A DNA stretch of 64,000 nucleotides from Phycicoccus flavus (GTDB lineage Bacteria; Actinomycetota; Actinomycetes; Actinomycetales; Dermatophilaceae), in NCBI RefSeq assembly GCF_004025965.2, contig NZ_SAYU02000002.1, positions 62,001-126,000 of the forward strand. The letters are read 5' to 3'. The translations under genes were made by a program, and so were the position numbers. This document shows positions 1 to 8,892 of the stretch, piece after piece (the stretch's first letter is position 1; each line of letters opens with the position of its first letter). The notes under the pieces are model-generated. The model was not told the DNA's origin, ran no database searches, and saw nothing but the letters and a program-made list of their open reading frames with translations.

Positions 1-31
1 AGCAGCGCCGCGGCGCGCGTCGTCAGGGTCA

Positions 32-32
<1 letters not shown>
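1..32 (-). CDS. DUF58-type protein, N-terminal fragment (cut by window edge)
   Basis: An ATG at 32-30 shares its A with the TGA stop of the MoxR gene (34-32) and opens a frame reading MTLTTRAAALL to the window edge. Only about 10 codons are visible, so identity rests on context. In MoxR clusters the gene immediately downstream of the ATPase is usually a DUF58 (von Willebrand factor A-like) protein, and stop/start overlap is typical of that operon. The DUF58 call is an inference; the coupled start is visible. Confidence 0.5.
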
Positions 33-1155
<1,123 letters not shown>

Positions 1156-1159
<4 letters not shown>

Positions 1160-2388
1160 GGCGTGCGGACCTTCTCCTCGAGGTGGGCGAGCTGCTGGGC
1201 GGTGCGGACGAGGGCGGCCTCGTCCTGGGGCGGGGCGTCCCGCAGGAGGGCGTCGAGCTCGGTGGCCGGGACGCCGGTGGCGTCGGAGACGGCGGCGACG
1301 AGCTCGGGGAGACCGCCGCCGGGCGGGAGTCCCAGCCGGGCGGCGAGCCGGGTCCGGGTGGCGTGCCGCAGGACGGCCGCGGCCCGCGCGTCGGCCCGGG
1401 CGGCGCGGTAGAGCTCGGCGCGGCTCTCGGTGGTCTCGGTGGCCCGGACGACGACGGGCAGCGGCTCCGGGACGAGCCGGCCGAGCCGGCGGCCGCGGGC
1501 GACGGCGAAGGCGAGGAAGGCCAGGGCGCCGAGCCAGACCACGAGCCCGAGCCACGAGGGCCACACCGCGCCCTCGTCGGCGGGGGTCGGGTTCTCGGTG
1601 AGGTCGTCGGCGGTCGGGTGGTACCAGACGAGCCGGGGCGAGGCGCCGAGGAGCCGGACGACGAGGCCCGCGTGGTCGGCCTCGGTGACGAAGCGGTTCG
1701 TCGCGGCGTCGGGGAAGCCGACGAGGGTGACCGGGGCGTGCGCGGGGGAGGCCGGCAGGTCGACCGCGGCCCACAGCCGCGGGGACCCGGGCCCGTCGGG
1801 GGCGGCCGGGTAGCAGCCGACCGACCCGGCGGGCAGCCGGTCTCCGCTGGGGCCGAACACCCAGGACCAGCGGGCGACGGTGTCGCCGTCCTGGACCCAC
1901 GGGACCCGGCAGTCGGCGGCGGAGACCTCGTCGCCGGAGCGGGTCGCGGTGACGCCGAGGTCGAGCTCGGGCAGGACGTCCGGGGCGCCGTCGAGGAAGA
2001 CGACGCGGTCGGCGCCGCGGGTCGAGGCGAGCAGCCGCCGAGCGGCGGTGGAGCCGAGCAGGCTGGAGTTGCCGACGACCACCGTCGTCCCGGACCCGTC
2101 GCCGGCGGCGTCGATCGCCTCCTGCGCGGTGCCGGCGACCTCGACGTCGATGCCCTGGTCGCGCAGCACCTCGACGAGGGCGCGGGTGCCGCCCTGGCCG
2201 GTGCCGTCCGGGTGGAGGTAGTCGTCGGGGGGAGAGGAGCCGGCGGCGAGGGCGATGAGGACGCCACCGAGCACCACCGCGACCACCCAGAGGGCGACGC
2301 CGCGCACCCGGCGCACCGCCGACGGCGAGGCGCCGGAGGCCGGGGAGCGCGTCGCCTCCGGGGCGGCCGTCGGGGCCGGGGCCGTCAT
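1156..2388 (-). CDS. DUF4350 domain membrane protein
   Basis: A 410-residue protein with one N-terminal membrane segment (about residues 27-48) and an extracytoplasmic region whose DYLHPDGTGQGGTRALVEVLRDQG-type start is characteristic of DUF4350. A second hydrophobic helix lies near residues 250-275 (WPSWLGLVVWLGALAFLAFA). The C-terminal cytoplasmic tail is Ala/Arg-rich. It lies between the DUF4129 gene and MoxR with ATGA overlaps on both sides, so all are made from one mRNA. DUF4350 resembles a GATase-like/Rossmann domain and has no proven activity. It probably works with the MoxR ATPase at the membrane. Confidence 0.85.
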
Positions 2389-3032
2389 GCGCTCGCCCCC
2401 GTGCGGGGCCGGTCGGGCCGGGCGGCGGCGACGCGCTCCTCGAGGGCGACGACGCCGCGGGCCTGCTCGGCCGTCGCGTGCCGCTCGCCGTACCGGACGG
2501 CGTCGAAGGCGTCCGCGGCGGCGATGAGCGCGGCGTCCTCGCCGGGGAAGGGCGTGGCCAGCGTCACCGCGACCTCGTGGGCGGTGCGGCCGGGGGCGTC
2601 GTCGACGATCACCCGTTCGACGGCGCCGCGGGCGACGGCCCGCAGCCCGTCGAGCACGGCGGTGTCCCAGTCGCCCCGGTCCAGCGCGTCACGCGCCTGG
2701 CGGCGCAGCGTGGCCGCGGGCACGTCCGGGACGTCGAGCACGCCACGCCCCCGGCCGCTGCCGGACTCGCCGACGTCGCGGCGCAGCACCCGGACGAGCA
2801 CGAGGGCCAGCACGGCGAGGACGAGCCCGACGGCGATCGGGACGAAGACCGAGGGCAGGCCGGTGCGCGGGCCGCTGTCCAGCAGCCGCTCGACGAGCTC
2901 GCGGAAGCGGTCGAGGAGGCCGGGCTGCTCGTGGTAGCGCGGGCTCGTCAGCTCCTGCTCCAGCCAGCGGCGTGCCTCGTCGGACGACGGGTCCAGCGGG
3001 GCGTCCCGGACCAGGGCGGGGAGGACCGACAC
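2385..3032 (-). CDS. DUF4129 domain membrane protein
   Basis: About 215 residues, read from a GTG at 3032 that follows the stop of the preceding gene by five bases. An N-terminal amphipathic region (EARRWLEQELTSPRYHEQPGLLDRF) is followed by a single membrane helix (about 61-82). The cytoplasmic DUF4129 domain has the pattern DWDTAVLDGLRAVARGAVERV...GRTAHEVA. DUF4129 is commonly found C-terminal to transglutaminase-like or MoxR-associated proteins. Function is unknown; it is co-translated with DUF4350 and MoxR. Confidence 0.85.
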   Translation of the reverse strand: MSVLPALVRDAPLDPSSDEARRWLEQELTSPRYHEQPGLLDRFRELVERLLDSGPRTGLPSVFVPIAVGLVLAVLALVLVRVLRRDVGESGSGRGRGVLDVPDVPAATLRRQARDALDRGDWDTAVLDGLRAVARGAVERVIVDDAPGRTAHEVAVTLATPFPGEDAALIAAADAFDAVRYGERHATAEQARGVVALEERVAAARPDRPRTGASA

Positions 3033-3037
3033 GCCGC

Positions 3038-4288
3038 TCAGGCGCCGACGACCGGCCACGGGGGCTCGGCCGCCCCCTGCGCCGCACGGATGAGGCGGAC
3101 GTCGAGACCCTCGCGGCGGATGCGCAGGTCGACGTAGAGCAGGGCGTCGACGCCGGAGCTGAAGGGGGTCGCGAGGGCGCCGGTGACGAGCCCGGTGATG
3201 CCGGAGATGACGGTCTGGAGGACGAGGAACGCCGAGCCGGTCGGGTCGTCGCCGAGGAAGGCCGTGGCACCGAGGGTGAGGAGGAGGCTGATGGGGATGG
3301 TGACGACGGCGGCCGCGATGCCGACGATGACCCCGGTGAGCAGGCGGATCCCGAACACCCGCCAGAACGCGCCCGTGAGCGGGCCGCCGACGAGGGACCA
3401 CGAGCGGCGCAGCGAGGCGAGGACCCCGAGCCGCTCGAGGACGATCGCGGGCGTGGCGAAGGTCCAGCGGACGAGGACGACGAACGCGACGAGGATCCAG
3501 AGCAGGACCCCGAGGGCGACGAGGCCGATGACCAGGCCCCGCCCGCCGGCGCCCGCCGAGTCGGCGTAGACCGCGATGGCGATGGGCACGCCGAGGCACA
3601 CCACGGCGATGAGCAGGGACGCGAGCATCGTCACGAGGACCGCGCCGATCATCCGCAGCACCACGCCGCGGGTGCCCTGCCAGGTCTGCCCCATCGTCAC
3701 CTTGCGCCCGAGCACCGCCTGGCCGACGACCCAGGCCAGGAAGCCGGCGAGGAGGATCTGGGAGAAGAACTGTCCGAGCGCGGGGAGGTAGAGGCCGAGC
3801 AGGCCGAGGCCCAGACCACTCGGGAGGGTGTCGGAGGCGGCGGCGGAGCCGTCGAAGATGTCGAAGCTGCTCTGCCCGGACAGCCACGCGCCGAGCGCCG
3901 TCGTCGGCAGGAGGAAGACGAAGGTCGTCACCGCCGCGAGGCCGATCGTGGCGCCGGGGTTGCCGCGCACGGTCGTGAAGACGCCGCTGTAGAGGTCGCC
4001 GAGGGTGAGCGGGCGCAGGGCGATGATCCCGGGGCGGACGTCCATGCGCGCGAAGGGCCGGCCCGGCTGCCCGGGTGGGCCGGGCGGGTGGCCCGGTCCG
4101 TCGCCGCCGACGGTGCCGGGGGCCGGGTAGCCCGCGGGCGGGTGGCCCGGCGGCGGGTAGCCGCCCGGTGCGGACCCGGGGGGCGCCGACCCGGGCGGCG
4201 GGAGGGCGCCGGACGGCGGCCCGGACACCGGCCGGGCGGGCTCGGTGGGGCCGGACGAGCCGGGTGCCACCCACGGCTGGTCGGTCAT
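3038..4288 (-). CDS. Multi-pass membrane protein of the MoxR operon
   Basis: A 416-residue protein beginning at ATG 4288, preceded by a purine-rich GAGGGGGA ribosome-binding site. Residues 1-90 are Pro/Gly-rich and likely cytoplasmic and disordered. The rest has about six hydrophobic segments, with the LTLGDLYSGVFTTVRGNPGATIG pattern seen in actinobacterial glycerophosphodiester-phosphodiesterase membrane-domain-like proteins. No catalytic phosphodiesterase motif is visible. It is first in the MoxR operon. A -10-like TAAGGT lies over the stop codon of the next upstream gene (around 4321). Biochemical role unknown. Confidence 0.8.
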   Translation of the reverse strand: MTDQPWVAPGSSGPTEPARPVSGPPSGALPPPGSAPPGSAPGGYPPPGHPPAGYPAPGTVGGDGPGHPPGPPGQPGRPFARMDVRPGIIALRPLTLGDLYSGVFTTVRGNPGATIGLAAVTTFVFLLPTTALGAWLSGQSSFDIFDGSAAASDTLPSGLGLGLLGLYLPALGQFFSQILLAGFLAWVVGQAVLGRKVTMGQTWQGTRGVVLRMIGAVLVTMLASLLIAVVCLGVPIAIAVYADSAGAGGRGLVIGLVALGVLLWILVAFVVLVRWTFATPAIVLERLGVLASLRRSWSLVGGPLTGAFWRVFGIRLLTGVIVGIAAAVVTIPISLLLTLGATAFLGDDPTGSAFLVLQTVISGITGLVTGALATPFSSGVDALLYVDLRIRREGLDVRLIRAAQGAAEPPWPVVGA

Positions 4289-4320
4289 CGGCGGTCCCCC
4301 TCGTGCAGCACGGCGCCACC

Positions 4321-4956
4321 TTAACCGAGCAGGGTGCGCTCCACCCCGGAGGCACGGGAACCCGTGGCGCCCAGGGCCGTCTGGCGGGCGACGATGCCCG
4401 GCTCGGCGCGCATGAGGCGCCAGCCGCGGCGGACGAGGACCAGGGGCGGCTTGCGGCGCTCGGACAGGTCGCGGGCGAGGCGCCGGGCGAAGGTCACGGC
4501 CGGCCGGTGGTGCACGCACCAGGCGCTGTGCAGCAGCCCGGCCTCGTCCAGACGGGCGACGACCTCGGCGGCGAAGATGCCCTCGGCGAGGACGAGGTCG
4601 TCCGGGCCCGCGGTGAGTGCCCGGCTCCCGACGGCGCGGCTGCGGCCGAGGTCGTAGACGGGGGTGTCGCAGCGGCCGGTGCGGACGAGCTGGTCCAGGG
4701 CGGCGACCGCGCGGTCGGCGTCCCAGCTGTCGGGGTGGTCCCAGTCGACGATGCCGAGGTCGGCACGCCGGGGGAGGCGGGGGTCGTCGCCGTCGCGGTA
4801 GAAGTCGTCGAGGCGGAAGACCGGCCAGCCCCGGGCCCGGTGCAGCCGCTCGGCGAGGCGCGACTTGCCGGCGCCGCTCGGGCCGGCGAGCACGACGACC
4901 CGGCCGGTGTCGGGGGAGCGCGACGCCGAGTCCTCGTCCCTCGCCCGCTCACCCAC
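4321..4956 (-). CDS. Uridine kinase-like P-loop NTPase
   Basis: A 211-residue cytoplasmic kinase-like protein. Walker A GPSGAGKS sits at residues 25-32, followed by FRLDDFYRDGDD, the acceptor-binding region of the uridine kinase/phosphoribulokinase fold, and DWDHPDSWD. It would phosphorylate a nucleoside or small metabolite with ATP or GTP; the substrate is not fixed by sequence. The start chosen is GTG 4956, because TAGACT (4970-4965) sits 8 nt upstream as a leaderless -10. An ATG at 5043 would overlap the hydrolase gene by 50 bases and adds only a low-complexity tail. Confidence 0.8.
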   Translation of the reverse strand: MGERARDEDSASRSPDTGRVVVLAGPSGAGKSRLAERLHRARGWPVFRLDDFYRDGDDPRLPRRADLGIVDWDHPDSWDADRAVAALDQLVRTGRCDTPVYDLGRSRAVGSRALTAGPDDLVLAEGIFAAEVVARLDEAGLLHSAWCVHHRPAVTFARRLARDLSERRKPPLVLVRRGWRLMRAEPGIVARQTALGATGSRASGVERTLLG

Positions 4957-4993
4957 GGGTGGGCAGTCTAGGCCGACCCGCGGGCCGCCGTCC

Positions 4994-5737
4994 TCACCCC
5001 TCCTCGCCGGTGGCGCAGGCGGCGAGGACGGCGGCGAGCTCACCCGGCCGGCTCCACATCGGCCAGTGCCCGGTGGGGAGGTCGACGAGGTCCACGTCCT
5101 CGAGGGTGGCCACCTCGGCCATCATCGGATGCCCCGCGGCGGCCATCGCGCGGACCTGCTCGGCGCCGAGGGAGCAGCAGACGAGCGTGGCCGGGACGGC
5201 CCGACGGGCGGGGTTCGTCAGCGGGGTGGCAGCGCGCAGCACCGGGCCGGGCTCGGGGACGGCGCGCTCGCGGAAGGTGGCCAGGGCGGCCTCGTCCAGG
5301 CCGTCCAGCGACGCCTGCCGGCCGAGGTCCGGAAACGGCGGCAGCGGGAGCTCGACGACGTCGGCGGGCAGGTCGGGGAGGAGGACGGCGCCCGCCGCCA
5401 CCGGTCCGCTGTCGACCCAGACGACCCGGGCGACGAGGTCCGGCCGCCGGTCCAGGACGAGCGTCGCCGGGTGGTTGGCGCCGCTGTGGGCGACGAGCGT
5501 CACCGGGCTCCCGGCGGTGCCGGCCGCCTGCTCGCAGACGGCGAGCAGGGCCGCGGCCTGGTCCTCCAGGTCGCGCGAGGCGCGAGCGGTGTCACCGGGG
5601 TCGAGACCCGGCAGGGTGACGGCGTGGACGGTGAGGCCGCGGTCCTCCAGGTCCGCGCGGACGGCGTCCCAGGCCCAGGCGCCGAGCCAATGCCCGGGGA
5701 CGAGGACGAGCGGTGAGGTGGTCGTGGTGGTGTCCAT
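4994..5737 (-). CDS. Alpha/beta hydrolase
   Basis: A 247-residue soluble alpha/beta-fold hydrolase. The oxyanion-hole loop VPGHWLGAWAWD is near residues 13-24. The nucleophile elbow is AHSGAN with Ser85 (Ala replaces the usual first Gly). The catalytic His lies in the C-terminal GHWPMW. The cap region is short, as in salicylate-esterase/hydroxynitrile-lyase-like hydrolases; the substrate is unknown. I prefer ATG 5737 over ATG 5746 because GAGGAT (5750-5745) would be a leaderless -10 seven bases upstream. It is divergent from a WYL regulator and likely controlled by it. Confidence 0.83.
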   Translation of the reverse strand: MDTTTTTSPLVLVPGHWLGAWAWDAVRADLEDRGLTVHAVTLPGLDPGDTARASRDLEDQAAALLAVCEQAAGTAGSPVTLVAHSGANHPATLVLDRRPDLVARVVWVDSGPVAAGAVLLPDLPADVVELPLPPFPDLGRQASLDGLDEAALATFRERAVPEPGPVLRAATPLTNPARRAVPATLVCCSLGAEQVRAMAAAGHPMMAEVATLEDVDLVDLPTGHWPMWSRPGELAAVLAACATGEEG

Positions 5738-5784
5738 GCCTCGCATCCTCAGGCCGCGGCCGGACGACCCCGTGTCACTATTCG

Positions 5785-5801
5785 TGGCACTTTCTGTGCC
5801 A
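5785..5801. promoter_or_regulatory. Inverted repeat, candidate WYL-regulator operator
   Basis: Perfect inverted repeat TGGCAC-N5-GTGCCA between the divergent hydrolase and WYL-regulator genes. It abuts the presumed -10 region of the regulator (CATCGT, 5800-5805). Position and symmetry suggest autoregulation; no binding data are implied. Confidence 0.45.
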
Positions 5802-5811
5802 TCGTCGTGGG

Positions 5812-6504
5812 GTGAACCGCGCCGAACGACTCCACGCCCTCACCGAGTCGCTGCGCCGTGCGGGCCCGGGCGGCCGGACGGCCGAGCGGCTGGCCGAGGA
5901 CTTCGGGGTCTCCGTTCGCACCGTGAAGCGCGACCTGGCCGCCCTCGCCGCCGCCGGCCTGCCGGTGTGGGGTCGGACCGGACCGGGCGGCGGGTACGGC
6001 CTCGCCGAGCGGGCGAGCCTGCCGCCGGTGACGCTGACCCCCGGGCAGGCCGTCGCCCTCGCCGCGGCCGTGGCGGCGACGCCGCACGCGCCGTACGCGG
6101 ACGCCGGCCGGGCCGCGGTGCGCAAGGTCCTCGACGTCCTCGACCCCGGGACGCGCCACCGGGCGCGGCGGCTGGCGGACCGGGTCTGGGTGGACGTGCC
6201 GGACGGTCCGCCGCGCCGGGTGATGTCGCCGCTGGAGGCGGCGATGCTGGACCAGCTCGTCGTCCGGATCGACTACGCCGACCGCGCGGGGACGCGGACG
6301 CGCCGCGAGGTCGAGCCGATGATCTTCGCGTGGGCGCACGGCCGCTGGTACCTCGTCGCCTGGTGCCGGCTGCGGCGGGCGGTGCGCTGGTTCGACCTGC
6401 GGCGCGTGGAGCGCGCCGTCGCCACCCGGACCCCCTGCACCGGACACGACGTCGGCGAGATCGGGCGTCCCCCGGAGACCGCGGGACCGGTCGCCGACCT
6501 CTGA
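5812..6504 (+). CDS. HTH-WYL transcriptional regulator (YafY-like)
   Basis: A 230-residue DNA-binding protein read from GTG 5812. An N-terminal HTH_11 winged helix (RAERLHALTESLRR...TAERLAEDFGVSVRTVKRDLAAL, about 3-45) is followed by the wing GRTGPGGGYGL and a C-terminal WYL domain (FAWAHGRWYLVAWCRLRRAVRWFDLRRVER). WYL domains sense small ligands or nucleic acids. The gene is divergent from the alpha/beta hydrolase with an inverted repeat between them, so the hydrolase is the likely target. A longer upstream reading lacks start support. Confidence 0.88.
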   Translation: MNRAERLHALTESLRRAGPGGRTAERLAEDFGVSVRTVKRDLAALAAAGLPVWGRTGPGGGYGLAERASLPPVTLTPGQAVALAAAVAATPHAPYADAGRAAVRKVLDVLDPGTRHRARRLADRVWVDVPDGPPRRVMSPLEAAMLDQLVVRIDYADRAGTRTRREVEPMIFAWAHGRWYLVAWCRLRRAVRWFDLRRVERAVATRTPCTGHDVGEIGRPPETAGPVADL

Positions 6505-6531
6505 GCGCACCTCGCCGGGGCGGGCGACGTC

Positions 6532-6549
6532 GGGCGCCGCGGCGCGCCC
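6532..6549. terminator. Short GC hairpin between convergent genes
   Basis: GGGCGC-N6-GCGCCC lies between the stop of the WYL regulator (6504) and the stop of the GlgC-like gene (6555). It has no T-tract, so it is at best an intrinsic terminator of the actinobacterial no-U-tail kind. Confidence 0.4.
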
Positions 6550-6554
6550 GCCGG

Positions 6555-7784
6555 TCAGACCGACGTCCCCGGCTCCAGCCGGGATCCCGCGGGGAGCACG
6601 ACCCCGGCCCCGACGACGCTGTCGCGGGCCAGCAGCGAGATGTGCCCGTCGACCGCGCGGGTGGCCCGCGAGAGGCGGCCGACCCGCGCGCCGGCGCCGA
6701 CCCGCACGGCGTCGTCGAGCACGGCGGTCGACACCCGGGCGTCCCGTCCGACGGTGACGCCGGCGAAGAGCACGGAGTCCTCGACGACCGCGCCGGCCTC
6801 GACGACGACCCCGGGGCCGAGGACGCTGCGGCGCACCGTCCCGGCGATGCGGCACCCGCTGCTGACGACGGCGTCGGCCAGCTCGGACCCGGCCTCGACG
6901 CGGGCGGCCGGACGCTCGGGCCAGCGGGTGAGGATCGGCCAGCCCGGTCGGCCGACGGCGTCCACGCGTCCGGCGAGCAGGTCGCGGTGGGCGGCGAGGT
7001 AGGCCGCCGGGGTGCCGAGGTCGGCCCAGTAGCCCTCCAGCGGCCAGGAGCGCACCCGGCCGCGGTCGACGAGCCGGGGGAGGAGGTGCTCCCCGAAGTC
7101 GCCGATGCCCGTGCTGCCGTCGGCGTCGCCGGGAGCGAGCTCGGCCCGCAGGTCCTCCAGGGTGCGCAGGAGCACGTCGGGGTCGAAGACGAAGACCTCC
7201 GCCGCGATGACGGTGCCGCGGGGACGGTCGGGCTTCTGGTGCACCGACGTCACCCGCCGGCCGCGGGTGCTGACGACCGTCTTCTCCGCCGCCGTGCTCC
7301 GGGTGACCTCCGTCGTCACCACCGTGCACTCGCTCCCCTGCCCGAGGTGGTCCTCGACGACCGGACGCAGGTCCAGCGCCATCACCTGGTCGGCGCTCAT
7401 GACGACGACGGCGTCCGGGGCGAAACGGCGGATCTCGTCGGCGTAGCGGTGCAGGTCGTCGCCGTTGCCCGCCGAGAACCCCTCGACGGCGGGGGAGGCC
7501 GACCCCTCCTCGGGGACGAGCCAGCGCAGCCCGCCGCGGGTGCGGTCCAGGTCCCACGGCCGCCCCGACGCCAGGTGTCGGTGCAGGGTCCCGGCCTGGT
7601 ACTGCACCGAGAGCCACACGTCGGCGATCCCGCTGTGGGCGAGGTTGCTCAGGGCGAAGTCGACGAGCTGGTAGGCCCCGGCGAACGGCAGCGCCGGCTT
7701 GGCCCGCTCCCGCGTCAGCACGTCCATCCGCGAGCCCCGACCACCGGCCAGGACCACTCCGAGGACCCTCGTCGTCGACCGCAC
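6555..7784 (-). CDS. GlgC-type sugar-1-phosphate nucleotidyltransferase
   Basis: A 409-residue enzyme resembling glucose-1-phosphate adenylyltransferase. The N-terminal catalytic domain carries the signature GVVLAGGRGSRMDVLTRERAKPALPFAG, then YQLVDFALSNLAHSGI and a central EGYWADLGTPAAYLAAHRDLL. The C-terminus is a left-handed beta-helix of hexapeptides (VVVEAGAVVEDSVLFAGVTVGRDARV). It would join a sugar phosphate to a nucleotide for glycogen or trehalose synthesis, but no glycogen genes are nearby, so the substrate is open. GTG 7784 is preferred over a GTG/ATG ten codons upstream because the family consensus begins right after it. Confidence 0.85.
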   Translation of the reverse strand: MRSTTRVLGVVLAGGRGSRMDVLTRERAKPALPFAGAYQLVDFALSNLAHSGIADVWLSVQYQAGTLHRHLASGRPWDLDRTRGGLRWLVPEEGSASPAVEGFSAGNGDDLHRYADEIRRFAPDAVVVMSADQVMALDLRPVVEDHLGQGSECTVVTTEVTRSTAAEKTVVSTRGRRVTSVHQKPDRPRGTVIAAEVFVFDPDVLLRTLEDLRAELAPGDADGSTGIGDFGEHLLPRLVDRGRVRSWPLEGYWADLGTPAAYLAAHRDLLAGRVDAVGRPGWPILTRWPERPAARVEAGSELADAVVSSGCRIAGTVRRSVLGPGVVVEAGAVVEDSVLFAGVTVGRDARVSTAVLDDAVRVGAGARVGRLSRATRAVDGHISLLARDSVVGAGVVLPAGSRLEPGTSV

Positions 7785-7817
7785 GTGCCCACTGTGCCCC
7801 ACCCCACCCCCCACCCG

Positions 7818-7906
7818 AACTTTCTCGCCTGATCCCTCGACCTTCGGGTTCGCGCACCTTCGGAGGGTGCGCGAACCCGAAGGTTCCGGGATCAGGCGAG
7901 AAAGTT
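7818..7906. repeat. Long two-stage intergenic palindrome
   Basis: An 89-bp near-perfect palindrome. The outer arms are 7818-7836 and 7888-7906 (19 bp, perfect) and the inner arms 7841-7858 and 7866-7883 (18 bp, perfect). A 4/4-nt internal loop separates them, with a 7-nt apical loop. It sits between the 3' end of the aldehyde dehydrogenase operon (7984) and the start of the GlgC-like gene (7784). It could terminate the operon or be a mobile palindromic element. The remaining bases 7907-7983 are G-rich with no gene. Confidence 0.85.
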
Positions 7907-7983
7907 GCCGACGGGGGTCGGGCGGGAGAGTGCCGGGGTGGGGGAGTGCGGGGGCGGGGAAGTGCGGGGGGAGGGGGAGGGGG

Positions 7984-8892
7984 TCAGCGGCCCTTGGGGT
8001 GCCAGACGGTCTTGGTCTCGAGGAACGCCGACAGGCGCGAGAGGTCGGGCGTGGGGCCGAAGTCCGGCTCGACCGCCGTCGCGCCGGTGCCGCCGGGGCG
8101 CAGCACCCGCTTGAGGTTCTCGGCGGCGGCCAGCTCGAGCCCGCCCCAGTCGACGCCGTCGGCGTCCGCGGCGCCGGTGAGGTCGATGGCGTTGACGTCC
8201 CGGTGCGACGCGAGCCACGGCGCGACCTCGGCGGTCCGGCCGGTGACCACGTTGACGACCCCGCCCGGCACGTCCGAGGTCGCGAGACACTCGGCGAGGT
8301 CGACGGCCGGCAGCGGCCGCGCCTGCGACGCGAGCACGACGCAGGTGTTGCCCGACACGATGACCGGCGCGAGCACGGACACCAGCCCGAGGAGGGAGGA
8401 CGCCTGCGGGGCGAGCACGGCGACGACGCCCGTCGGCTCCGGCGCCGAGATGTCGAAGTACGGCCCGGCGACGGGGTTGAGCCCGCCGAGGACCTGCGCG
8501 TACTTGTCGGACCAGCCCGCGTACCAGACCCACCGGTCGATGGCGGCGGAGACGACGGCCTCGGCCCGCGCGGCGGTGAGCCCCTCGGAGTCGCGGACGT
8601 CCGAGACCAGCTGGGCCCGCCGGCCCTCCATGACCTCGGCGACCCGGTACAGCACCTGCCCGCGGTTGTACGCGGTGGCCGACGCCCACCCGGGCTGGGC
8701 CTTGCGGGCCGCGACGACGGCGTCGCGCGCGTCCTTGCGCGACCCCTGCGCCGCGTTGGCGAGGAAGCGCGGGGTCGACCGGCGGCCGGTCGGGGCGGCC
8801 AGCACCTCGTAGGAGCGGCCGCTCTCGGACCGGGGGAACGCGCCCCCGATGTAGAGCTTGTACGTCTTGCGGACGTCGACCCGCGTGCTCAC
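7984..8892 (-). CDS. Short aldehyde dehydrogenase-like protein lacking the catalytic half
   Basis: 302 residues compared with about 480 for a full aldehyde dehydrogenase. It starts at GTG 8892, overlapping the TGA of the upstream dehydrogenase (GTGA). The N-terminal NAD-binding region is recognisable (YIGGAFPRSESGRSYEV, VVNVVTGRTAEVAPWLASH). At the place where the family has the ELGGK glutamate and later the nucleophilic Cys, the sequence instead runs through DLTGAADADGVDW to a short tail. It is therefore probably not an active dehydrogenase on its own; it may be a partner subunit of the full enzyme. The same deoC-ALDH-short ALDH arrangement is familiar in other actinobacteria. Confidence 0.85.
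   Translation of the reverse strand: MSTRVDVRKTYKLYIGGAFPRSESGRSYEVLAAPTGRRSTPRFLANAAQGSRKDARDAVVAARKAQPGWASATAYNRGQVLYRVAEVMEGRRAQLVSDVRDSEGLTAARAEAVVSAAIDRWVWYAGWSDKYAQVLGGLNPVAGPYFDISAPEPTGVVAVLAPQASSLLGLVSVLAPVIVSGNTCVVLASQARPLPAVDLAECLATSDVPGGVVNVVTGRTAEVAPWLASHRDVNAIDLTGAADADGVDWGGLELAAAENLKRVLRPGGTGATAVEPDFGPTPDLSRLSAFLETKTVWHPKGR

Noticed and set aside
5044-5746. Extended uridine-kinase start at 5043
   Set aside because: It would overlap the hydrolase by 50 bases and adds a Pro/Ser tail absent from the family. GTG 4956 has a -10 at the right distance.
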